Shown here: positions 1 to 8,143 of the stretch, piece by piece
Layout: each line of letters starts with the position of its first letter
Numbering within the stretch: position 1 is the stretch's first letter
From: Bacteroidales bacterium
GTDB taxonomy: Bacteria; Bacteroidota; Bacteroidia; Bacteroidales; UBA7960
Assembly (NCBI GenBank): GCA_003557765.1
Contig: PWNO01000249.1
Location: 1-25,112 of the forward strand
DNA length: 25,112 nt
Reading direction: 5' to 3'
The notes under the pieces: model-generated
The model's database searches: none
The model's input: the letters and a program-made list of their open reading frames with translations, nothing else
What the model was told of the DNA's origin: nothing
Program-made: the position numbers and the translations under genes

Positions 1-1
1 G

Positions 2-163
2 GTTTTCTTCCTCAGCCTGCTTCTCCTGATCACCTGGCCCTTGAATCCCCAGGAACTTCACGGAGCCACCATCCCCATTATTGCACTTTCTGCACTCTTC
101 ACCGCCCCGGCGGTTTTCCCTGGCTTGCGCTTGTTAAGTAAGAAGCAGGAAGTAAGGCAGTGA
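2..163 (+). CDS. C-terminal end of an unidentified membrane protein (partial)
   Basis: One frame is open from base 2 to a TGA at 161-163 (53 residues visible; the start lies outside the window). The peptide is strongly hydrophobic, with two likely membrane segments (beginning VFFLSLLLLITW and IPIIALSALFTAPAVF) and a short basic tail. This suggests an inner-membrane protein ending in the cytoplasm. The last residues (SKKQEVRQ) are encoded by a heptamer repeat array at 137-161, so the natural C-terminus has probably been replaced or extended by repeat DNA. Too little remains to name a family. A neighbouring frame is open for a similar distance but gives a less hydrophobic, less protein-like peptide, so this frame is preferred. 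It has no operon link to rplM, which has its own promoters. Confidence 0.5.
   Translation, partial: VFFLSLLLLITWPLNPQELHGATIPIIALSALFTAPAVFPGLRLLSKKQEVRQ
137..161 (+). repeat. Heptamer tandem array (AGYARGN), copy 1
   Basis: The units AGTAAGA, AGCAGGA and AGTAAGG are followed by a partial CAGT. The array overlaps the last codons of the upstream membrane protein gene and ends on its stop codon. The same heptamer family returns at 12862-12945 and 14021-14069. Confidence 0.6.
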
Positions 164-192
164 TTAACAGGAAAGAAGTGTCTCTGTATCTC

Positions 193-235
193 GTCCTGAA
201 CTAGGGTTACACTTTTTGTACACAAAAATCAGGAT
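193..235. repeat. 43-bp palindromic element, copy A (degraded)
   Basis: It starts GTCCTGAACTAGGGTTACAC and ends CACAAAAATCAGGAT. It aligns base for base with the near-perfect copy at 24838-24880, but its inner arms carry mismatches. The outer arms TCCTGA and TCAGGA still pair. It could be a MITE-like or REP-like element, or the joined terminal repeats of a lost insertion sequence. Confidence 0.6.
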
Positions 236-250
236 TATGAGATGTGTTTC

Positions 251-293
251 GTCCTGAAATAGGTTTACAATTTTTGCAAACAATAATCAGGCC
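251..293. repeat. 43-bp palindromic element, copy B
   Basis: It starts GTCCTGAAATAGGTTTACAA and ends AACAATAATCAGGCC, in the same orientation as copy A and 58 bp further on. The inner arms GTTTACA and TGCAAAC pair with one mismatch. Confidence 0.65.
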
Positions 294-473
294 CGGTCAG
301 GAAGGAAGAAGCAAAAAGGTTGAGGCGATTACAACATCCTCTGGCAGCCTCAACATGCGAAGCTTTACCACCTTTAACTCCAAAAAACACGCCAATACGC
401 AAAGTTCTTCATATGCACTGCGGGCAACTGCAAAACTTCAATGCCAACACGTGGCTGGATTAAAAATATTTAT

Positions 474-481
474 TATCTTTG
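474..481 (+). promoter_or_regulatory. Possible upstream promoter (-7 element) P1 of rplM
   Basis: TATCTTTG matches the Bacteroidota -7 consensus TAnnTTTG. The 13 bases from 474 (TATCTTTGCACCC) are repeated exactly at 580-592 in the second promoter. No clear -33 TTG lies at the proper distance, so this site is weaker than P2. Confidence 0.4.
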
Positions 482-555
482 CACCCTGAATTTGAGCCCG
501 TTGATTTATCCGATATATGACCTGCGGCAGTTGTTCACCATTTGTTGTGAATAAA

Positions 556-587
556 TTTGCTGAAGAAAAGACTAAGTTTTATCTTTG
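556..587 (+). promoter_or_regulatory. Promoter P2 of the rplM operon
   Basis: TTTG at 556-559, a 20-base spacer, then TATCTTTG at 580-587. This matches the Bacteroidota housekeeping sigma consensus (TTTG, about 19-21 bases, TAnnTTTG). Transcription should start near 593, leaving a leader of roughly 50 bases before rplM. Confidence 0.75.
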
Positions 588-646
588 CACCCCCTTTTGA
601 AGGGTGGGTACTTATTATTCAAACAGATACAGCAAAATACCAGACA
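588..646 (+). promoter_or_regulatory. rplM mRNA leader with a small hairpin
   Basis: CCCTT at 592-596 pairs with AAGGG at 600-604 around a 3-base loop, very close to the predicted transcript 5' end. Ribosomal protein operons often have autoregulatory leaders, and L13 leaders have been proposed in Bacteroidia. I cannot match this stretch to such a model, so a regulatory role is inference only. Confidence 0.3.
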
Positions 647-1102
647 ATGAATACATTGAGTTATAAAACCCCGTCGGCTAACAGGGAAACTGTAGAAATA
701 AAGTGGCACCTTGTGGATGCCGAGGGACAAACACTGGGCCGTATGGCTTCAGAGGTGGCGAGGATACTTCGTGGCAAGCACAAACCAGATTTTACCCCCC
801 ATGTCGATGGTGGTGACCACGTGGTGGTGATTAATGCGGAGAAGATCCATCTCTCTGGAAATAAGTGGGAACAGAAGGAGTATATCCGGCACACCGGTTA
901 TCCTGGTGGGCAGCGCACCAAGACAGCCAACCAGGTCATGGCCAAAAAGCCCACCTTTATGGTTGAAAAAGCCATCAAGGGCATGCTCCCAAAGAATAAG
1001 CTTGGCCGCAAGATGTTTTCCAAGCTGCACGTTTATCAGGGCAGTGAACATCCGCACGAAGCACAACAACCCAAAGTACTCAACCTCAACACAAAATCAT
1101 AA
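647..1102 (+). CDS. rplM: 50S ribosomal protein L13
   Basis: L13 is a 23S rRNA-binding protein of the large subunit and assembles early. The product is 151 residues, the usual length in Bacteroidota. Diagnostic stretches are [30 protein letters not shown] and [13 protein letters not shown]. The frame is open further upstream to 557, but those 30 extra residues would begin inside promoter P2. The ATG at 647, giving MNTLSYKT as in relatives, is therefore the real start. The stop is two bases before rpsI, so the two are translationally linked. It is the first gene of rplM-rpsI-rpsB-tsf, driven by P2 and possibly P1. Confidence 0.97.
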   Translation: MNTLSYKTPSANRETVEIKWHLVDAEGQTLGRMASEVARILRGKHKPDFTPHVDGGDHVVVINAEKIHLSGNKWEQKEYIRHTGYPGGQRTKTANQVMAKKPTFMVEKAIKGMLPKNKLGRKMFSKLHVYQGSEHPHEAQQPKVLNLNTKS

Positions 1103-1104
1103 GC

Positions 1105-1491
1105 ATGGACGTAATCAACACTTCAGGAAGAAGGAAAACCGCCATTGCCCGTGTGTATCTTAAACCAGGCAACGGCCAAATTGTCGTCAACAAAAAGGAC
1201 TACAAAGAATATTTTCCCACAGGGGTTCTGCAATATGTTGTAGACCAGCCTTTTAATATAACGAACAACCAGGGTAAGTTTGATGTGTATGCCAACCTCA
1301 ATGGGGGCGGTGTAAAAGGTCAGGCCGAAGCGCTTCGTCTGGCAGTATCAAAAGCCCTCATTGAACTGGATGCCGAACACAGGCCGCCACTGAAAGCCAA
1401 GGGGTTGCTGCGAAGGGATCCGCGAATGGTAGAAAGAAAGAAGCCCGGACAACCCAAGGCGAGGAAAAAGTTCCAGTTCAGCAAACGCTAA
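1105..1491 (+). CDS. rpsI: 30S ribosomal protein S9
   Basis: S9 is a small-subunit head protein whose C-terminal tail reaches toward the P-site tRNA. The product is 128 residues. It shows the family's N-terminal TSGRRKTAIARVYL, the middle GGGVKGQAEALRLAVSKAL, the basic LLRRDPRMVERKKPGQPKAR, and the conserved end FQFSKR. It begins two bases after rplM and ends 24 bases before rpsB. The L13-S9 pairing is conserved across bacteria. Confidence 0.97.
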   Translation: MDVINTSGRRKTAIARVYLKPGNGQIVVNKKDYKEYFPTGVLQYVVDQPFNITNNQGKFDVYANLNGGGVKGQAEALRLAVSKALIELDAEHRPPLKAKGLLRRDPRMVERKKPGQPKARKKFQFSKR

Positions 1492-1515
1492 TCACCTATT
1501 TATTATCAACACATC

Positions 1516-2436
1516 ATGGCAAGAACAAACTATAATGAACTCTTAGATGCAGGTGTACATTTTGGCCACCTTAAAAGGAAGTGGAACCCAAACATGGCGC
1601 CTTATATATTCATGGAGCGCAATGGCATCCACATCATTGACCTCAACAAAACCGTTGCCAAGGTTGATGAGGCTGCGGCTGCGTTGAAGCAGATTGCCCG
1701 TTCGGGAAAGAAGATCCTCTTTGTGGCCACTAAGAAACAGGCCCAGGATACCGTTAAGGAGCTGGTCAAGGAAGTCAACATGCCATACGTGACCGAAAGG
1801 TGGCCTGGTGGTATGCTCACAAACTTTGCAACCATCCGCAAGGCAGTGCGTAAAATGGCAGCCATCGACAAGATGGCTACTGATGGCACCTTCGACAATA
1901 TGGCGAAGAGAGAGCGCTTGCAGGTGATGCGTGAGCGCGCCAAGCTTGAGAAACAGCTGGGCAGCATTTCTGACCTGAACAGGCTTCCGGCAGCGATCTT
2001 TGTCGTAGACATTTGCAAAGAGCACATCGCAGTGAAGGAAGCGAAAAAGCTAAACATCCCCACATTTGCTATCGTTGATACCAATGCCAATCCGCTTGAT
2101 GTCGACTTTCCCATCCCTGCCAACGATGACGCCTCCAAATCGATCCATATCATCGTGAAACTGATGGTAGAGGCGATCCAGGAAGGTCTCGAAGAACGCA
2201 AGCTAGACAAGGACAAGGCAGCGGAAGAAGAAGAAGAGAGAGAAAGGGAAGAAGAAAAGGAAAGACAGCGACTCCAGGCCCTGGAAGAAGCTGATGACGA
2301 AGAACTCTCGGCAGATGAGCTGGAGGAAAAGAAAGCCCGCCTGGCAAAAAAGGCCAAAATGAAGGAAGAGGAGAAGGAAGCCGCAGGTAAGGATGCGCCC
2401 AAAAAGGGTGGCAGAAGACCACGCAAACAGAGCTAA
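1516..2436 (+). CDS. rpsB: 30S ribosomal protein S2 with a long charged C-terminal extension
   Basis: S2 binds the body-head junction of the 30S subunit and is needed to load S1. The core (about residues 1-230) carries LLDAGVHFGHLKRKWNPNMA, ERWPGGMLTNFATI and VVDICKEHIAVKEAKKLNIP. After the core come about 75 residues made almost entirely of E, K, R, D and A, predicted to be a charged helix or coiled coil ending in a basic tail (KKGGRRPRKQS). The total of 306 residues compares with about 240 in E. coli. Extended S2 proteins occur in Bacteroidota, but the tail's function is unknown. rpsB and tsf are adjacent in most bacteria. Confidence 0.96.
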   Translation: MARTNYNELLDAGVHFGHLKRKWNPNMAPYIFMERNGIHIIDLNKTVAKVDEAAAALKQIARSGKKILFVATKKQAQDTVKELVKEVNMPYVTERWPGGMLTNFATIRKAVRKMAAIDKMATDGTFDNMAKRERLQVMRERAKLEKQLGSISDLNRLPAAIFVVDICKEHIAVKEAKKLNIPTFAIVDTNANPLDVDFPIPANDDASKSIHIIVKLMVEAIQEGLEERKLDKDKAAEEEEEREREEEKERQRLQALEEADDEELSADELEEKKARLAKKAKMKEEEKEAAGKDAPKKGGRRPRKQS

Positions 2437-2487
2437 GTCCTTCCCAAAAGTCGCTAATCCGTTTTCATAACATGTAATACAAAGACT

Positions 2488-3321
2488 ATGTCAAAAATAT
2501 CAGCCGCTCAGGTAAATGAGTTAAGAAAAAAGACAGGCGCAGGCATGATGGACTGCAAGAAAGCCCTTGTAGAAACTGAAGGTGACTTCGAGAAGGCGAT
2601 CGACATCCTGCGCAAGAAAGGCCAGAAGCTGGCCAGCAGCCGTGCTGATCGTGATGCCACCGAAGGTGTGGTGCTCAGCGCAATAAATGAAGCAAAGGAC
2701 AAGGCGTATGCCGTGATGCTCAACTGCGAAACCGACTTCGTTGCCCAAAACCAGGAAGTGATAGACTTTACGCAGAGCATTTTGGATGCTGCCGTGAAAA
2801 ACGACTGTGCCGACATAAGCGCCCTGAAGGAGATCACCTGGGAAGGTCGCAGACTGGAAGAACACATCACCGACATGGTGGGCAAGACCGGTGAAAAGAT
2901 GGAGTTGGGCGAATACGGTCGCGTAACAGGCGCACAAGCATTTGCCTATACGCACCCTGGCAATAAAATTGCCGCCATCGCCGCACTCAACAAAGCGGAG
3001 GTGAATGACATCGACACCATTGGCAAGGACGTAGTGATGCAGATCGCTGCCATGGCCCCCGTATCGCTCGACAAAGACAGCGTGCCCCAGAACGTGATAG
3101 ACAAGGAAATCGAAATCGGCAAAGACCAGGCACGTCAGGAAGGCAAACCAGAAGAGCTGCTGGAAAAGATTGCGATGGGCAAACTCAACAAGTTTTTCAA
3201 GGAGAGTACTTTGATTAACCAGGAGTTTATCAAAGACAACAAAAAAACCGTTGGACAGATGCTGAAAGCTGCTGACAACGAATTAACCGTTGTGGAGTTC
3301 AAGCGTCTTTCGCTGGTGTAA
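2488..3321 (+). CDS. tsf: Translation elongation factor Ts
   Basis: EF-Ts is the nucleotide exchange factor that recycles EF-Tu-GDP to EF-Tu-GTP. The 277-residue product has the N-terminal UBA-like helix bundle (VNELRKKTGAGMMDCKKAL, about residues 9-27). It also has the TDFVAQN motif (82-88), whose Asp-Phe enters EF-Tu. It ends the ribosomal operon, 51 bases after rpsB. Its last 23 bases overlap the 3' end of pyrH on the other strand, and no intrinsic terminator separates the two, so the two mRNAs should be antisense to each other at their ends. Confidence 0.96.
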   Translation: MSKISAAQVNELRKKTGAGMMDCKKALVETEGDFEKAIDILRKKGQKLASSRADRDATEGVVLSAINEAKDKAYAVMLNCETDFVAQNQEVIDFTQSILDAAVKNDCADISALKEITWEGRRLEEHITDMVGKTGEKMELGEYGRVTGAQAFAYTHPGNKIAAIAALNKAEVNDIDTIGKDVVMQIAAMAPVSLDKDSVPQNVIDKEIEIGKDQARQEGKPEELLEKIAMGKLNKFFKESTLINQEFIKDNKKTVGQMLKAADNELTVVEFKRLSLV

Positions 3322-4024
3322 CAAGCGTGCCGCGCACATTGCCGCGCACTACGATATCTTCTAAAACACCCTTTTCATTAATGTCAAAGACTATAATGGG
3401 AAGGGTGTTTTCTTTGCAAAGGGTGAATGCCGTGGCATCCATCACCTTCAGGTTTTTGGAGATGGCTTCATCAAAGCTAAGGCTCTCGAAGCGCACCGCA
3501 TCCGGATCTTTTTCCGGATCAGCAGAATAGATGCCGTCCACACGTGTACCCTTCATGATAACATCCGCTTTGATCTCCAGGGCACGCAATGCCGCTGCTG
3601 AGTCGGTTGTAAAGAAGGGATTGCCTGTACCTCCAGCAATGATCACCACATGGCCTGCCTCCAGCAGGCTGATGGCCTTGCTGCGGCTCATCTTCTCACA
3701 CATCGTCTCCACGGGAATCCCCGACAATACAGTCGCCTTAAGGCCTTTACCCTTCAAGGCAGTCTGCAGGGCCATGCTGTTGATGACGGTAGCCAGCATG
3801 CCCATCTGGTCGCCGGTCACCCTGTCGAAGCCCTTTGATGACCCCTGGAGCCCCCTGAAAATATTGCCGCCACCCAATACGATGGCCGTCTGTATGCCAT
3901 GTTTAACCAGCATGCCGATCTCCCCGGCATAGGCGTCCAGTGCAGCCGGATCAATGCCCAGGCGATTCCCACCTGCCAGTGACTCTCCACTTAGCTTTAA
4001 TAATATGCGTTTGTAGCTACTCAT
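3299..4024 (-). CDS. pyrH: UMP kinase
   Basis: This enzyme phosphorylates UMP to UDP with ATP in pyrimidine nucleotide synthesis; the bacterial type is an amino-acid-kinase fold hexamer. The product is 241 residues with KLSGES (10-15), GGGNIFRG (51-58), GDQMGML (71-77), a TTDSAAALRALEI segment, and MKGTRVDGIYSADP. The ATG at 4022-4024 gives the normal start MSSYKRILLKLSG. In many bacteria the order is rpsB-tsf-pyrH-frr on one strand. Here pyrH is reversed between tsf and frr, with repeat arrays at its 5' side. No clear -7 promoter element is visible upstream; the region is octamer repeat DNA. Confidence 0.96.
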   Translation of the reverse strand: MSSYKRILLKLSGESLAGGNRLGIDPAALDAYAGEIGMLVKHGIQTAIVLGGGNIFRGLQGSSKGFDRVTGDQMGMLATVINSMALQTALKGKGLKATVLSGIPVETMCEKMSRSKAISLLEAGHVVIIAGGTGNPFFTTDSAAALRALEIKADVIMKGTRVDGIYSADPEKDPDAVRFESLSFDEAISKNLKVMDATAFTLCKENTLPIIVFDINEKGVLEDIVVRGNVRGTLVTPAKDA

Positions 4025-4037
4025 GGGTTTAAATTTT

Positions 4038-4093
4038 GTCGTAATGTGGTAATGTCAAAAGGTCGAAATGTCAAAAGGTCTAAAGGTCAAGAA
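4038..4093 (+). repeat. Octamer tandem array, hybrid of the two octamer families
   Basis: Seven octamers in phase: GTCGTAAT, GTGGTAAT, GTCAAAAG, GTCGAAAT, GTCAAAAG, GTCTAAAG, GTCAAGAA. The second unit belongs to the GTGNTAAT family seen at 24772-25112; the later units belong to the GWCNAAAK family. It begins 13 bases from the pyrH start codon. Confidence 0.65.
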
Positions 4094-4115
4094 TTTGGTG
4101 GCACAGGTTAACATG

Positions 4116-4203
4116 TCAGGAAATTCCTGCGATAAATCAACAAAACCAGGATTTTACAGCGTTAAATCAAAATATCAGGGATTTACAAGGTTACATCTCA
4201 AGG
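4116..4203 (+). repeat. Degenerate 30-bp tandem repeat, three units
   Basis: Units begin at 4116, 4146 and 4175, each with YCAGG, then an A/T-rich core and a GTTA/GATA-AATC-like end. Units 2 and 3 match at about 19 of 29 positions by eye. Unit 1 also holds the near-palindrome CAGGAAATTCCTG (4117-4129). Confidence 0.45.
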
Positions 4204-4275
4204 CCAAAATTTTCTGGTTTATGCTAAGACCTACTGCAAGTTTACGATTTTTTTCCCAGCCAATGACCGTTCCTC

Positions 4276-4307
4276 CTTTCGTCTTTTTGTCTTTTCGTCC
4301 TTTCGCA
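4276..4307 (-). repeat. Octamer tandem array (GWCNAAAK family, reverse orientation)
   Basis: Read on the plus strand the units are CTTTCGTC, TTTTTGTC, TTTTCGTC and CTTTCGCA, the complement of the forward octamer array at 4038-4093. Confidence 0.6.
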
Positions 4308-4381
4308 CCTTACCCTCCCCGGCTGACATCCTCGCCGCACAAAGATTACCTAACCACCCCAAACCCATCGCGTGCCATGAC

Positions 4382-4421
4382 TTTTCGACATTTTGTCCTT
4401 TTGTCCTTTCGTCCTTTTGTC
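4382..4421 (-). repeat. Octamer tandem array (GWCNAAAK family, reverse orientation)
   Basis: Plus-strand units are TTTTCGAC, ATTTTGTC, CTTTTGTC, CTTTCGTC and CTTTTGTC. The array ends about 33 bases before the frr -7 element. Confidence 0.65.
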
Positions 4422-4453
4422 TTTCCCCCCTGTCGTATGATCACATTATTTCT

Positions 4454-4461
4454 TATTTTTG
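4454..4461 (+). promoter_or_regulatory. Likely -7 element of the frr promoter
   Basis: TATTTTTG fits TAnnTTTG and lies 28 bases before the frr ATG. No TTG is at the expected -33 distance; that region is the C-rich end of an octamer array. Confidence 0.45.
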
Positions 4462-4489
4462 TGAATAGCAAACAAAAATCAAAGAAACG

Positions 4490-5053
4490 ATGAATGAAGA
4501 CCTGGATTTTATTTTTGCCGAAGCTGAGGAGAAGATGGGCAAGGCCCTGACACATCTTGAAAGAGAGCTCAGCAAGATCCGTGCTGGCAAGGCGAACCCG
4601 CAGATGCTTGACAGCGTCAAAGTGGACTATTATGGCGTACAGACGCCTCTTTCGCAAATGTCGAACATCAACACGCCTGACCCCCGTAATATCCTGGTGC
4701 AACCCTGGGAGAAGAACATGCTGGAGCCTGTGGAAAGGGCCATAATGGCTGCCAACCTGGGTTTCAACCCGCAGAATGACGGCACCCAGATCCGTATTTC
4801 CGTGCCACCACTCACTGAAGAGCGTCGCAAGGAGCTGGTAAAAACAGTGAAGAGCGAGGCGGAAAACACGAAGGTGAGCATACGTAACATCCGCAGAGAT
4901 GCCATGGATGCTGGAAAAAAGCTGGAAAAGGAGGGCGTCCCGGAAGACCTGGTCAAGGTGTTTGAACACAATGTGCAAGAGATCACAAACGATTTTTCTG
5001 ACAAGGTCGACAAGATGATTGCGGCCAAGGAAGAGGACATCATGACCATCTGA
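4490..5053 (+). CDS. frr: Ribosome recycling factor
   Basis: RRF, acting with EF-G, splits the post-termination ribosome. The 187-residue product is the normal length. It shows the helical HLERELSKIRAGKANPQML, the IRISVPPLTEERRKELVK segment, and RNIRRDAMDAGKKLEKEG. The start ATG at 4490 gives the usual short N-terminus. It stands alone, separated from pyrH by inversion of that gene, with its own -7 element upstream. Its final 14 bases overlap the 3' end of ribF on the minus strand, with no terminator between them. Confidence 0.96.
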   Translation: MNEDLDFIFAEAEEKMGKALTHLERELSKIRAGKANPQMLDSVKVDYYGVQTPLSQMSNINTPDPRNILVQPWEKNMLEPVERAIMAANLGFNPQNDGTQIRISVPPLTEERRKELVKTVKSEAENTKVSIRNIRRDAMDAGKKLEKEGVPEDLVKVFEHNVQEITNDFSDKVDKMIAAKEEDIMTI

Positions 5054-6029
5054 TGGGCTCACGGTAGACGAAGGCGTTGGCAGTTGTGTTTGCCAGGCAT
5101 GCTGCCAGCACTTCCTGCGCGCGGGCCTTGTCCCTGTCGAGCTGCAATTTAAGTTCCCCGAGAGAACTGAACCGCATCTCATCGCGTATGCGCTCCATAA
5201 AGGAGATGCTGATTTGCTTTCCGTAAATATCCTGATTAAAACCGAAAAGATGCGCCTCGATGGTCACATTGTCCATGTCGAGGGTAGGCCTGATGCCAAT
5301 GTTGATCATGGCCTTATGCCAATGGTCCTCCACTTTCACCATGCCCACATAAACGCCCTGTGCCGGTATGGTCTTCAGGGGGTCGGACACGCGCAGGTTG
5401 GCCGTGGGATATCCGAGGGTATGTCCGATCATGTTGCCTTTAACCACGACACCATGCACCGGGAAAGCGTATCCCATTCCTTTCATGAAATCAGCTACTT
5501 TTCCGTCAGAAACAAGGTCGACCTGTGCCTGGTGTGAAGTGAAATGTTCGTGATAGAGCGTATTGTCAAACCTGACGTGGTATTCTCCGGCTTGTGCTTC
5601 AAGGGACTTGTAAAGCTCAGGAAATCCTGGTACTTTACGGGTGTCAGCACCGGGGATAAGGATGCTGCAGTGCTTAAGCAATAGGTGGGAATCACTGGAA
5701 AGCGGCAAGTTGCCATGGGTGTAATACTCCGGGTTTACCGACAGGGGCATGATGTGCGGATAGCCCATGTCGAGCAACATCTGACCACGTTCGTTGGGCG
5801 AAAGCAATACGAAGGGTAGCGTGTGATGTGTGCGATGTTGACGATCATATGCGCAAAGGATTATAAGAATATCCGAAACGTCTTCCTGCGAAAGAGCCGT
5901 TGCATGTTTCAACAACAACAGGTGGTGGTCCAGCATCCCATCAAAAAAGGAAATCACACAAGTCTTGAAATGCCTGCCCCTGACAAGCTCCTCCGGCGTG
6001 ATAAGCGATGCATGCGATTGTTTCAACAT
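5040..6029 (-). CDS. RibF-like riboflavin kinase with a degenerate FAD synthetase domain
   Basis: RibF proteins convert riboflavin to FMN (C-terminal kinase) and FMN to FAD (N-terminal adenylyltransferase). In this 329-residue protein the kinase half (from about residue 190) looks intact: LGYPTANL with PTAN at 208-211, INIGIRPTLD (243-251), catalytic Glu258 in VTIEAHLF, and RDEMRF (282-287). The N-terminal half keeps RibF length but has lost its signatures. GxFDGVHxGH reads SFFDGMLDHH at 27-36; the ISSTxIR motif is replaced by VDLVSDGKVADF; the conserved GxDFxFG loop is not seen. It may only make FMN, or may be a second RibF paralogue. It overlaps frr tail to tail by 14 bases. Confidence 0.85.
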   Translation of the reverse strand: MLKQSHASLITPEELVRGRHFKTCVISFFDGMLDHHLLLLKHATALSQEDVSDILIILCAYDRQHRTHHTLPFVLLSPNERGQMLLDMGYPHIMPLSVNPEYYTHGNLPLSSDSHLLLKHCSILIPGADTRKVPGFPELYKSLEAQAGEYHVRFDNTLYHEHFTSHQAQVDLVSDGKVADFMKGMGYAFPVHGVVVKGNMIGHTLGYPTANLRVSDPLKTIPAQGVYVGMVKVEDHWHKAMINIGIRPTLDMDNVTIEAHLFGFNQDIYGKQISISFMERIRDEMRFSSLGELKLQLDRDKARAQEVLAACLANTTANAFVYREPIRWS

Positions 6030-8102
<2,073 letters not shown>

Positions 8103-8115
8103 CAGCAGAAAACGC

Positions 8116-8139
8116 TTTTTTCGTATCTTTACGAAAAAA
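8116..8139 (+). promoter_or_regulatory. recJ: Hairpin overlapping the recJ -7 element
   Basis: TTTTTTCGTA (8116-8125) and TACGAAAAAA (8130-8139) are a perfect 10-bp inverted repeat around TCTT. TATCTTTA at 8124-8131 within it resembles a -7 element, 13 bases before the recJ ATG. The stem is A/T-rich and may act as a weak terminator for atpDC, as part of the recJ promoter, or both. No -33 element is clear. Confidence 0.45.
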
Positions 8140-8143
8140 ACAA

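Larger units (their letters stand above)
164..646. other. Gene-free spacer upstream of rplM
   Basis: This 483-base spacer holds two direct copies of a palindromic element (193-235 and 251-293) and two promoter-like sites near rplM (474-481 and 556-587). Between 294 and 470 I see no convincing gene, RNA or repeat. A short open frame at 244-489 runs across the second palindromic element and shows no protein-like features. Confidence 0.6.
4025..4489. other. Gene-free, repeat-filled spacer between pyrH and frr
   Basis: This 465-base spacer between two divergent genes contains a forward octamer array (4038-4093), a degenerate 30-bp tandem repeat (4116-4203), two octamer arrays in the opposite orientation (4276-4307 and 4382-4421), and the frr -7 element (4454-4461). 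Open frames across it are made of repeat-encoded residues and are not credible genes. Confidence 0.65.

Noticed and set aside
244..489. An 81-codon open frame upstream of rplM
   Set aside because: It crosses a palindromic repeat, has no protein-like features, and ends in promoter P1.
1602..2426. A 274-codon minus-strand open frame opposite rpsB, rich in Ser and Ala
   Set aside because: Its composition is the complement of the Glu/Lys-rich S2 tail; the plus-strand S2 assignment is certain.
4068..4493. A 141-codon plus-strand open frame between pyrH and frr
   Set aside because: Most of it is encoded by octamer and 30-bp repeats, and it overlaps the frr promoter and start.
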